Assembly: GCF_003597395.2 (NCBI RefSeq)
Contig: NC_133774.1
Location: 49,879,224 to 49,943,223 of the forward strand
Source of the DNA: Chelonoidis abingdonii
Taxonomy: Eukaryota; Chordata; Testudines; Testudinidae
DNA length: 64,000 nt
Direction of reading: 5' to 3'
Shown here: positions 54,971-64,000 of the stretch, piece after piece
How the letters are laid out: each line of letters begins with the position of its first letter
How positions within the stretch are numbered: the first letter of the stretch is position 1
The notes under the pieces: model-generated
Seen by the model: only the letters and a program-made list of their open reading frames with translations
Database searches by the model: none
What the model was told of the DNA's origin: nothing
Made by a program: the position numbers and the translations under genes

Positions 54971-55714
54971 ACAAAAAAGTGACTTAGATCTGATGGTGTC
55001 ACTATAAATGTGGCAACATTAGGCTATGAAGATTTAAGTGCTGAAGAGGCTTTCCATGCAATTTATATTCAATTTGGAATGTAACATTCTGATCTCCCTA
55101 GAATATGTAAAGACCTCCCAGAAAATCTCTTTATGTATGGGCCTTCTTCCAGTCCCATTGAAGTCAATAAAAAGATTCCTTATTGGAGCTGGATCAGCAG
55201 CACCAATGAACAAAAACACCATAGTGTGGAAGGAGGAGGAAGGATTTATTGACAAATCACATTTAGGGGATCCTAAATCCCTGCTATGACAGTCCTCTAC
55301 CAGCTCTGTTTTTAATGTCCCCGCTCGAATGGCTGCCTGTATGCTGGGAAAGTCCTTACTGAATTCTTGGTTGTCACTGATCACTTTCCCAAATGAGCTA
55401 GGTCTGCTCAGACTGTGCAGAACCAACATGTTTTCAGAAGATGACATGGATCCATGCTTTGCTCAGGAATCTTAGTTTCATTTCATTTTTAGATGCCATG
55501 GAGTTACTATCAGATTTCAATTGGATTGAGGTGCCACAGTGTGTGTGTTTTATGTGCTCATCCCTGGCCTCCCTCCCTTTCAATTTTATTTTTTTAAATG
55601 GTGTAATTATAGAAAAAAGCAGCTTGAACATACTGGTGAATATGCCCCTTGTACTGCACATAATTAGAAATGGGCATTACTATTTTAAACCATTTTATCG
55701 CAGTAGTTCCTAAG
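54971..55714. other. no recognised gene; palindromic unit at 55,140-55,200
   Basis: The longest frame of the window (137 codons, minus, 55,034-55,447) runs through the recurrent unit (ccattgaagtcaataaaaag, agctggatcagcag) and is therefore very unlikely to be a gene. Confidence 0.5.
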
Positions 55715-55815
55715 GGGCAACCAAGAAAGGGACCACGTTGTGCAAGGTGCTGTACAAACTCAGACTAGTAGAGGGCCCCTCTCCTGAAGAGCTTACAATC
55801 TAAATAGACCAGACA
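55715..55815 (-). repeat. SINE 3' tail module (minus)
   Basis: The phrases gggaccacgttgtgcaaggt, gctgtacaaactcagactag and gagcttacaatctaaataga match the complement of the tail at 2.7 kb. Confidence 0.7.
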
Positions 55816-56227
55816 GACACTGGCTGGGGGAAGGGGTTTAACATATATGCAATATCAACAATGTGATATCAGCAAGCATCATGGTCCATGATTTTGGCGA
55901 GGGAGGTTAGTTAGGAGAGGAGAGGCTAAATAGAAAAAAAAGAGAAAAGAAAAGCGACACTGAAGGGAAAGGGGGTGGGAGAGGGGCAGGAGAGATGAAA
56001 GTAAGAAGGGCAGCTGTGAAGTGTAGCTGAGCAAGGGGGAAAGTTGTCTGAATGTTTGAAGGTCCCTGCTTTGGCTGCTTCTGCAGCTGCTGCTACCACC
56101 TGGAGTCTGGTTGGCTCCTTTCTGCAGTTTTCCCCTCAGTGGTATAATCTTGCATACTAGATCCCTATGTTCGATCCCTATCCTGCTCTGAATTTTCTGG
56201 AGTTTTGGATCTGGTTTAGCTCTTAGG
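55816..56227. other. purine-rich tract, no gene
   Basis: About 55,910-56,040 is strongly purine-rich on the plus strand (agaaaagaaaagcgaca, gggaaagggggtgggaga). The 120-codon minus-strand frame follows this composition. Confidence 0.4.
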
Positions 56228-56647
56228 GAGCTGGAGCACATGACTTATGAGGAGAGGCTGAGGGAATTGGGATTATTTAGTCTGTAGAAGAGAAGAATGA
56301 GGGAGGATTTGATAGCTGCTTTCAACTACCTGAAAAGGGGTTCCAAAGAGGATGGATCTAGACTGCTCTCAGTGGTGCCAGATGACTGAACAAGGAGTAA
56401 TGGTCTCAAGTGGCAGTGGAGGAGGTTTAGGTTGGATATTAGGAAAAACTTTTTCACTAGGAGGATGGTGAAGCACTGGAATGAGTTAGCTAGAGAGGTA
56501 GTGGAATCTCCTTCCTTAGAGGTTTTTAAGGTCAGGCTTGATAAAACCCTGGCTGGGATGATTTAGTTGGGGATTGGTCGTGCTTTGAGCAGGGGATTGG
56601 ACTAAATGACCTCCTAAGGTCCCTTCCACTCTTGAGATTCGATGATA
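56228..56647 (+). repeat. CR1 LINE 3' end
   Basis: A clear CR1 order: gaggagaggctgagggaat, attatttagtctgtagaag, gatagctgctttcaactacc, gttggatattaggaaaaact, agttagctagagaggtagtg, ctccttccttagaggttttt, gacctcctaaggtcccttcc, and the terminal gattcgatgata repeat. This is the best-preserved CR1 3' end in the window; 5'-truncated and non-coding. Confidence 0.9.
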
Positions 56648-57691
56648 CATCTAGTGGGCTGACCTGGAATGTCAAAATTCCTTGAATTTTGGGAAAGTTC
56701 TGCCTTAGATCTGGCTTCACATCCAAATTTCACAGTTTGGGCCCATCTGTACATATGCACATTGGTGTGGTGTATTGAGGACTGTGTTGGAAATGCAAAC
56801 TGTTGCTTTAAGAGATGAGGGGTTTTGCTGGTCCCGATTGTAGGCTGCCAGGACTCTCTAGACAAGCATGTGATGAGAGTCAGTTTGCAACCAGCCAGTT
56901 TGAGTAAGGTGGGGTGAGTTGTGCCTCTCTATTTATAAACATCTTCTATAAAATTTGCACAAAAATACTGTTCAAGTTTCTGAGTATATGTTGCAAAATC
57001 TTCTTTTTCATTAAGTTGGAAACAGGCCACATTAAATGTATTAATTCTGTTTTTCCCCCTCCTCTACTAAATTCAGTATCACTATTGGCAATCCCAGGTA
57101 TTAAATTAATCATTCGTCGACCCCTCAAAATTGAGATTATTTTTAAAATCATGAGATTTTAAAAAGAAATTGGTTGTTCTTTTCATTTGTCTTCTAGTCT
57201 TTGAGCCTTTAGGGTTCACATTTGCATGGTTTCACTACAGCCATGCCGTCTAATAACTTTTTTCTTTTTCTTTAAATGTAAGTTGAGAGTCTTGTGTAGC
57301 CACATGACTCCAGAAGCTGGGACTTTTAGAAAAATGCCAAAAATTGAGATACTTTAACTAAAAATTGCAAAAGATGGCAGCACTAAGCAGTGGCATTATA
57401 GGTGGAAGGATACAAAAAATAGTACCAAACCATTCTAAAAAATCTTCTTTAAAACAGCTTTCCAGTCAAATGTGGCATGTACAGAACATAGGACTCGTGC
57501 GTTTGTGGTTTTGTTGGCCCTTATTTGGCATTCACTTCAGAGCTGATTAGCAATGTCATCAATTGCTAGTAACTCAGTCATCCCACACCCATGCCAATAA
57601 TTTTTTCCCATACCACACCCTGATACTATAACGTGTGTTTGTATCTCCCTCTCTCTCAAATTGTGCGTGTGGAAGATATGTAAACAATAAT
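56648..57691. other. no recognised feature
   Basis: AT-rich, unassigned; frames up to 83 codons. Confidence 0.4.
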
Positions 57692-58105
57692 TAGACCTGG
57701 TCAGAAAAAGGAATTTCCATCCAGCAGGAAATTCTGACATTATGAAACTTGATTTTTATCTTGAATTGGGATGAAAACTAGGAATTTTCTGTGGAATGAA
57801 AATTCTGAAATATTTTTGACTTGAAAACATTGAAACAATCTTATTGAAACATTTAGTTTTAATAATGTCAACACATTCATATTTTGTATTATAAATGTAA
57901 TATATACTAATGTAAATAATATTAAACTAAGAAATGGGAAAGTTGGAACAAAATGAGACAATCTGAACAAAATACTCCACTTCACTCATTTTTTCCCATC
58001 AAATTTAATTGAAATCAACATGTTCCCACAAAACATATCAATTTTGTTAAAACAACATTTTCCTATGGAAAACAGTTCCATAATTTTTTTGACCCCTCTG
58101 TTGTT
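57692..58105. mobile_element. A/T-rich TIR-type element
   Basis: The left end reads agacctggtcagaaaaagga and the right end ttttttgacccctct, roughly inverse. The sequence in between is A/T-rich with aaatttt/aaaattt phrases. It resembles the relics at 24.6 and 38.9 kb. Family and target site not determined. Confidence 0.45.
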
Positions 58106-58194
58106 AGTAATAGTATTATAGGAAACACTTACAATTTTTATAAAATGCTGCACAAAATTTCTGTTTATTTATGACACTTGCTGCTCAAGGATGT

Positions 58195-58300
58195 GGCAAA
58201 AATAAACAGAAATTTTCTTTCTTTCTTTTTCGGGGGAGAGGAGGTAATAGTTGCCTATGTAAGACAAAGCCCATAATATCAGGATGTCTGGTCACTCTGT
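58195..58300 (-). mobile_element. truncated copy of the tagggtgaccaga MITE (minus)
   Basis: The phrase atatcaggatgtctggtcac is the complement of the family start (gtgaccagatgtcctgat), preceded by ttgcctatgtaagacaaag and a pyrimidine-rich run. The other inverted end is lost. Confidence 0.6.
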
Positions 58301-58319
58301 GATTGAGTGACAGGTTAAT

Positions 58320-58515
58320 AAATATTATCTCCATTTTACAGATTGAATTAGGGGTGCTGGAACTAGGGGTGCTGTGGGTTCCATCCATACAGGGCTTACA
58401 GTTTTGTTCAAAGGCTTCTAGCACCCCCATTGTAAAAATTGTTCCAATGCCAGTGGATTGGAACAAGGTGGAGAAATGACTTGCCAAAGGCCACACATTA
58501 AGTCAGTTAAAGAGC
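58320..58515 (-). repeat. MIR (minus) split by a short insertion
   Basis: The MIR complement is seen before (attatctccattttacagat) and after (gacttgccaaaggccacaca). Between, about 58,352-58,454 holds ggggtgctggaactaggggt and tagcacccccattg with ttgttccaatgcc, a candidate short TIR insertion. Flanks attgaatta and attggaaca agree at 6 of 9. Confidence 0.5.
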
Positions 58516-59854
58516 AGGGAGTGGAACTTTGGATGTTAATTTCTCTGTTAAACTACTTCATGGGAAAATCAAGTATTTCTTAATTCAGGTCTGTAATATC
58601 CAATATCCTGGCTTTTCTTGTAAAATCAGAAAATGTTTCTATTTTATTAGCTCTCTATTCTCTATTGTATTAGATTAAATGGAAACAATTAAAACCATCT
58701 TTCTGTAGGTTCTCTTACTGGGGCCCACCACTGTGGCATCTGAGTAGCTCCGAAGAGTAAAAAATTATGACCAAGATGTGTCTTTTCTCTCCCTTCCAAA
58801 AAATGACAGGCTTGGATTTTTTTTCCTGATGATTGTTGAATATAGAAGACTGCGAATATTGATAAGACTAAGAGTACTTTTGAATGAGAGTTTTGGTGAA
58901 GCAGGGTTGGGGTTTTATTTAATTGTAAAGTTAGCAATGGAACATTGAACAGTATGGGACTATTCAGACACCATTTTAAATTGTGAACTTCATCTGATTT
59001 TTGATAACTCAGATCTTTTTTCATTTTAAAGGGTTAAATCTCGACCCAGTGGTAGAGCTCACATTGACTTCATGGAATCAAGAGACAAATCTTTACGTTT
59101 AAAATACTGTGTCAAGGACTAGACAAAGAATTCTGAAAGCCCTGCTGTCAAACAGAAGGAATTGCTGATGATTGTAAAATACACCATTGTGATAGAATAT
59201 AACAGTGTTTTGTAGATGGTAGTGAATCTGAAAAAATGATGGTCAACTTTAAGATCTAACAACATGGCCTAACACAGGCTGAGTCAGTAGAGACAGCCAT
59301 GAAGGATCTTAGACATTTTTTTATTTGTTGCACATTTCTCATGATGTTTAGTAATAAACATATTTGAGTGACCAAAGTCTAGACAAACAAATCACAATTC
59401 TGGCAAAAGCTTGTGATCTGATGACATGTTATATCTTTCAAATGCATAAGAGCAGGAGTCGGCTTTTAAAGTCTAGCACTGAGTCCTTGGGAGCTGACAC
59501 TGAATGAGATGCTGGTTGAGGAACTGCATGAGGAGAACCATGTCTAACCAAATGAAAGCTTTGCTCCAGTTTGCTCATTCTGATTTCTAAGGCTCCCCCT
59601 TCCTTCAGGCTCACTCCAGGAAGCTCCACATACTTATCTGAAGTTAGTGAAATATAAGACCTTTATATATCATTTATTTCACAGCACCCTCTCCCCCGGG
59701 AAGGTTCACCACATGCCACCTGATACAGCAGCTGCCCAAAGGCTGAAATATCACTTTTCCATTTAACTTTTTAAAACTGAAATCCATTTATGATTAAACA
59801 AGAGAACATTTGAAGACTTCAATAACTCAGACATAGGTTAGGAGTTTGTTATAG
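58516..59854. other. no recognised gene
   Basis: A palindromic-unit fragment (cgacccagtggtagagctca, cattgacttcatgg) is at 59,040-59,080. The 111-codon minus-strand frame at 58,689-59,024 has no recognised domain. Confidence 0.4.
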
Positions 59855-59948
59855 AAGTGGATGGGTAGGATTCTGTGGCCTGCTTTGTGCAGGAGGTCCG
59901 ACTAGATGATCATATTGGTCCGTTCTGACCTTAAAGTCTATGAGTCTA
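59855..59948 (+). repeat. CR1 LINE 3' end (short)
   Basis: The phrases gcaggaggtccgactagatg, atcatattggtccgttctga and ccttaaagtctatgagtct match the CR1 3' terminus; severely 5'-truncated. Confidence 0.8.
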
Positions 59949-60118
59949 TTTCCAAAGATTATTTTAACTTTTTTTTTTGGTAGGCTGCCTCTAAGGAAGC
60001 AGGACACTGAACAACTGTCCAGTTGCTTTATGACCACTACTCCAACCAATGAACTGTGTTAGTGGACATGCCCCGATGTCCTGTTTAATGAAGGGTTTTA
60101 GCTGATAGATCTGTGTAG

Positions 60119-60294
60119 TTTTGCAGCAGTGCTTAACTTGTCATGAAAGAGGTGCCAGGGCTCAAGCAATTTTTTTTACATTCATAACTGATGCAGCAAG
60201 CTCAGAGGTGCCAGGACTATGAACTGCCAAGCCTAAAGGTGCCCAGGGCTCAGCCCTGGAAAACCCTGGCACAAATTTAATCATTGGTTTGTAG
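60119..60294. mobile_element. hAT-type MITE, 160 bp
   Basis: The element 60,127-60,286 starts cagtgcttaacttgtcatga and ends with the inverse ggcacaaatttaatcattg. Flanks ttttgcag (60,119-60,126) and gtttgtag (60,287-60,294) agree at 6 of 8. The interior carries gaggtgccagggctca and ggtgcccagggctcagccc, an internal repeat. Confidence 0.75.
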
Positions 60295-61765
60295 AGCCAG
60301 TGGCTGCATTGATGCCTCACCCTCAGCTCGCACCACCAGTAACCCTCTCACACCACAGGTCTGCAGACAATGCAGTACTCCATGAAACAGCTGGACATGG
60401 AGTCCCTTGAGTGATATATCTGTAACTTCTCCTGATTCCAGTAGTATGGGCCATGTAAATGTGGCGGGTTGACAGCAACATCTGGCTCAGTAGCAAGAAG
60501 GAATACAAAACTCAAATGCAGTTACCATTGAGATGAATACTGGCCAGATTATAACAGCGTATGGCACTGCACAGCCTAAAAACAAAACCATAATGCAAAC
60601 AGTTCTCAATATGTGCTTCTTATAGACATATTCCAGAGTGATGGTCTGTCTAGAATGTAACCCCTACTGCTTAGAGATTTTGGTTAGCATGACAATGCTG
60701 TTGATCTTAAGCAGCTATTGGTATTTTCATTTCAAAACCAGCAACTTCCATTTGTTATCAATACAACTGTTTTAAAAAGACCATTTCAAAATTGTGGCCA
60801 TAATAAGAAAATTATGACTATTTCCTCAATATGGACCGTTCTCTCCAAAGAGCATAACTGACCAAATATCTTCACAAATTGTGTTACAGATTAAGGTAGA
60901 ATGTTGCAGAGCCCGAGTGAGCTGCATTGCTGTTTTGGCCTTTAGGCAACCTCCTTGGTTTATAATTGACTTAGTGAGAGCATTTAAATAAGAGTAAAAA
61001 TTAATTCCTGATTGTCACCATAACACATTTTGTTCATTCAGGTGTACATAGACTGCACATCCTGAAGTTAATGCTACTACTACTAAGGATGGCCCATTTT
61101 CAGGCCTGCTGCTCGGTTTAGTCCCAAAGTTTCCAGCATTGCACACAGATTTCGTGAACATTTACCTCAGAAATAAAAAATCATCTAAATTTTTTGAGGC
61201 AGGGACTCTCTCACTATGTGTGTGTACAGACCTTAGCACAGTAGGGGCTCCTTTCTTAGTTGGGCCTTGCTATGCTATTGCAATAGAAAAATAACAATGA
61301 AGCTGAGGTGATAGTTATTTACACTACAAGAATGAATCCCAAATCACCGTAATTTTTCTGCACGATTATTGTGTGTGTTCATTTGGGGTCTTTGGCACAT
61401 GGTGTATCTCACCTTTGGAGCTTGGCAGGTTGAGAGGGGTACATTCCAGGACCTGATTCTATAACCTTACTTTGAGTGCTGCTGTGGACTCATTCGGGGC
61501 TTTGCCACAGCCAAAGCAAGGGCCAATGTATTCTTCATGCTGAAGAGCAGTCTGGGAAACAGACTGTGACAGCTGCCCAGGCCAGCATGTGCCCCTTTCC
61601 TCCCCATTCCCACCCACATGCACAGGGGAAGTAAGCTGTGGTTGTGTGGAGGCTGCTTTCCCTCCTGTGGAGTTATCCATGGTCAGAGTCATCATCAGTA
61701 CAGAGGAGAAAGAGCTTTACACCCTCAGCTTACCATGCATAGGTATACGGGGTGGGCCACAGTCT
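60295..61765. other. no recognised gene
   Basis: Unassigned; the only frames are about 60-78 codons. Confidence 0.4.
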
Positions 61766-62679
61766 GGCCCTGTCATAAACAAATAGCTAAGGGTTAATGT
61801 TTCTTTTACCTGTAAAGGGTTAACAAAGGGAACCAAACACCTGACCAGAGGACCAATCAGGAAACAAGATTTTTAAAAGCTCAGGGAGGGAATGTTAGGG
61901 TTATTGTGTGTCCCTTTGTCTCGGATCGTCTTACGCCGCGGTCTGTCTCTTGGCTATGAGAGGAATCTTATCTGATCGTCATGCTTCTAATCTTCAGTTT
62001 TCAAGTTGTGGAGTCCAAAGGGTTAGAAAAACAATAGGCTTTATTGTGTTTTAAGTGTTGCGTTCTGTACATTGTGATGTAGTTGCTTGGGATGTTTAAA
62101 TTGTACTTTCTGTTTTGAATAAGGTCCTGTTGTACTTCATATTTCTTTAAGCAATTGCCCTGTTATATTGTTAGCTTGATCAGAGACCATTTTTATGTCT
62201 TTTATTTCTTCTTATATAAAGTTTGTCTTTAAAACGCATGTTGGATTTCTTTTCTAAGTGCGGGCTCTAGGGATAGATTCCCTGTTGCCAGGATTACGTC
62301 TCTCTCTCAGGGAGGATGGGAGGGGGGAAAAGAAGAGGGGGGAAGGTAATTTGCCCTCTCCTGTTTGTCAAGGAGTTTAAGTACATAATCTTCGGATAAC
62401 CCACGGAGGGGAGCCTGGGAGGAAGTAAAGAGAAGATCAAGGGAGGAGAGGTAGTTTCCTTTGTGGTGAAACTCAGCGGCATCTGAGTTCTGGGGTTCCC
62501 AGGCGCAAGGCTTTGGGGAGACCCAGAGACTGAGCCAAACACTGGAATTTTGTGCTCCGCGTGGGGGGCTCAGCGCTCACCTAGAGCTCCAGCTGGTATT
62601 TAAGCTTGGAGGTTTCATGCTAGCATCTTAGTTTCTGAACTCTAAGGTTCAAATCTGAGTAGGAAGCTATGACAGGCCC
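61766..62679 (+). repeat. solo LTR, 904 bp, exact 5-bp target duplication
   Basis: The LTR spans 61,771-62,674, opening TGTCATAAAC and closing GCTATGACA, with inverted TGTCATA/TATGACA ends. GGCCC repeats on both sides (61,766-61,770 and 62,675-62,679). A TATA-like box (cttatataaagtttg) is near 62,213, implying plus-strand transcription. The G-rich, purine-rich 3' third contains ggggggaaaagaagagggg. No internal region is present, so recombination between two LTRs is inferred. A 5-bp duplication fits several retroviral or gypsy-type groups, so I leave the class open. Confidence 0.88.
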
Positions 62680-62874
62680 TATACCTGTATGAATAAGTGC
62701 TACTCAACATGAATAAAGGGCGTGGAATCAGGACTTTAAATGTTGCACATGGGGAATGGGGGGAGCAGAGGCTGTAGGCAAACATGGAAACTTTTGGGGG
62801 TTTTCCTCTCATATTTATAAAGAACAAAATCCTGATTCACATTAATCTGTAACTCTCTCTCCTGCTCACATCCA

Positions 62875-63016
62875 TCACTGTAGTATCAGAGCACCTCACA
62901 ATCCTTATATGTATTTATCTTCATAACACCCTTGTAGGATAGGGAAGTAGTATCTCCCTTTTACAGATAGGAAAATGAGACACAGAAAGCCCAAGTGCCT
63001 TGCTTAAGGTCATACA
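62875..63016 (-). repeat. MIR (minus)
   Basis: The phrases tatctcccttttacagatag, gaaaatgagacacagaaag and gccttgcttaaggtcataca are the complement of the MIR body. It stops exactly at the CR1 fragment that follows. Confidence 0.7.
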
Positions 63017-63226
63017 GTCAACCTGTGGAACTCTTTACCGGAGGATGTTGTGAAGGCCAAGATCATAACAGGGTTCAAAAAAGAACTAGATAAATTCACG
63101 GAGGATAGATCCATCAATGGCTGTTAGCCAGGATGGGCAAGGGTGGTGTCCCTAGCCTCTGTTTGCCAGAAGCTGGGAATGGGCGACGGGATGGATCACT
63201 CGATGATTACCTGTTCCCTCTGGGCA
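63017..63226 (+). repeat. CR1-type LINE 3' fragment
   Basis: The phrases tcaacctgtggaactctt, ggaggatgttgtgaaggcc, aaaaaagaactagataaatt, agccaggatgggcaagg and tttgccagaagctggga match the 8.5-kb copy. It ends at gttccctctgggcagggccg, where the next element begins, lacking its terminal repeat. Confidence 0.8.
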
Positions 63227-63870
63227 GGGCCGGATTAACTTTTTGTGGGCCCGGCATCAAACATATTTGTGGGCTCCCCTAGGGAATGATTGTAAAAGGG
63301 CTCAGGGGTAAAAGCACAGTGGGACAGGAGCTAGGGTTGGTCTCTGGAGCAAGGGAGGGGTCGGGGTAAACTGCAAGTGCAGCAGGGCTGGGGACGGGGG
63401 TAAACAGGATCCCTCATGCCCCTGCCCACATAGAGCGGGTACCTACCTGGTTCTAGCCCATTCTCTTTGTCCCTCTCTGCAATGAGCTGCCCCTCCTCCT
63501 ACAGCAGCAGGACAGGTTCTCTTCTAGCCCTCTGACGTGGGTGTTGGGAGAGGGAGGAGTGGAGGCTAATGTGGTAACTTCAATAATCAGACATTTAGTT
63601 TTCAGTCAGCACTGCTAACCGGACACTCAGGTCCTGTTTTCTGCTGGAGTTACCAGTCTAAAACTGGATACCTTGCAACAGGGCTGCCAGAAAAGCCTGA
63701 GGAGGGGAGAGGGGCAAGCAATCATTTTTAAAAGTAAGAGGACTAAGCCTTAATGTGGGGGGGCAAGTGGTGGGTGGGCTAGAGAGTGGAGAGGAGCTAG
63801 TGGGCAGGGCCAGGTCCGCTGTACTGCCCAGGTAAGTTGGAGACTGTGGGGATCAGCTGACACAGTATCC
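63227..63870. mobile_element. probable hAT-type element starting cagggccgg, right end unclear
   Basis: It begins cagggccggattaacttttt, like the starts at 8,147 and 16,182, then gtgggcccggcatc. I cannot find a matching inverse end before the next cagggccgg start at about 63,871. The GC-rich and G-rich interior is non-coding. Confidence 0.45.
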
Positions 63871-64000
63871 AGGGCCGGTGCAAGGATATTTTGCACTCTA
63901 GGCAAAAATTCCACCTCCCCCCTCCCCCCCCCGGAGCATCACTTATTATAAATTTTCAAAAATGAATATAGTGGCATCACATCTCACACGGGAGTTAGGT
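63871..64000. mobile_element. start of a second cagggccgg element, cut by the window edge
   Basis: The sequence cagggccggtgcaaggatat followed by tttgcactctaggcaaaaat and a C-run is a distinct subfamily of the cagggccgg elements. Its right end lies outside the window. Confidence 0.5.

Noticed and set aside
55034..55447. Longest open frame in the window (137 codons, minus strand)
   Set aside because: It crosses a copy of a dispersed palindromic repeat, has no recognisable domain or splice context, and its length is expected by chance in 64 kb.

Overview
The window looks like non-coding nuclear DNA of a non-avian sauropsid, most likely a turtle (crocodilian second choice). No open frame exceeds 137 codons. 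Nearly everything recognisable is a decayed transposable element: 3' ends of CR1 LINEs, MIR/CORE-type SINEs, Penelope-like retroelements (PLEs), short terminal-inverted-repeat DNA elements of hAT, PIF/Harbinger-like and mariner-like type, and one solo LTR. The organism call rests on this repeat mix as I recognise it, not on a gene. No bacterial features, CRISPR array, rRNA or tRNA gene was seen.

Layout. 0-10 kb: a TA-flanked MITE (579-769), a MIR (2.5-2.8 kb), a CR1 reverse-transcriptase relic with an internal duplication and a 68-bp inverted repeat (2.95-4.73 kb), a Harbinger-like MITE set in a SINE tail (6.7 kb), a hAT MITE (8.15-8.40 kb), a CR1 3' end (8.5-9.0 kb) and a second Harbinger-like MITE (9.07-9.37 kb). 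10-20 kb: a possible solo LTR, a MIR split by a 319-bp hAT MITE with an exact 8-bp target duplication (13.9-14.2 kb), a 44-bp PLE insertion (14.85 kb), a PLE fragment (16.0 kb) and a 1.29-kb GC-rich hAT element (16.18-17.47 kb). 20-36 kb: small MITEs, CR1 tails, three PLE fragments and one candidate exon (31,493-31,634). 36-46 kb: a head-to-head PLE insertion of about 1.55 kb with a 12-bp target duplication (37.3-38.9 kb), a minus-strand CR1 carrying a MITE, and a cluster at 44-46 kb of two hATs, two PLE fold-backs and one Harbinger-like element. 46-64 kb: a hAT at 48.6 kb, long stretches with nothing recognised, CR1 at 56.2 kb, a hAT at 60.1 kb, a 904-bp solo LTR at 61.8-62.7 kb, then MIR, CR1 and two DNA elements abutting at the right edge.

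Most notable is the PLE set. Copies carry an inverted (fold-back) segment at the 5' end, several have direct target duplications of 9-14 bp, and their 3' regions keep a hammerhead-ribozyme-like core whose stem II differs between subfamilies while staying paired. No host gene is demonstrated; the window is probably intergenic or deep intronic.
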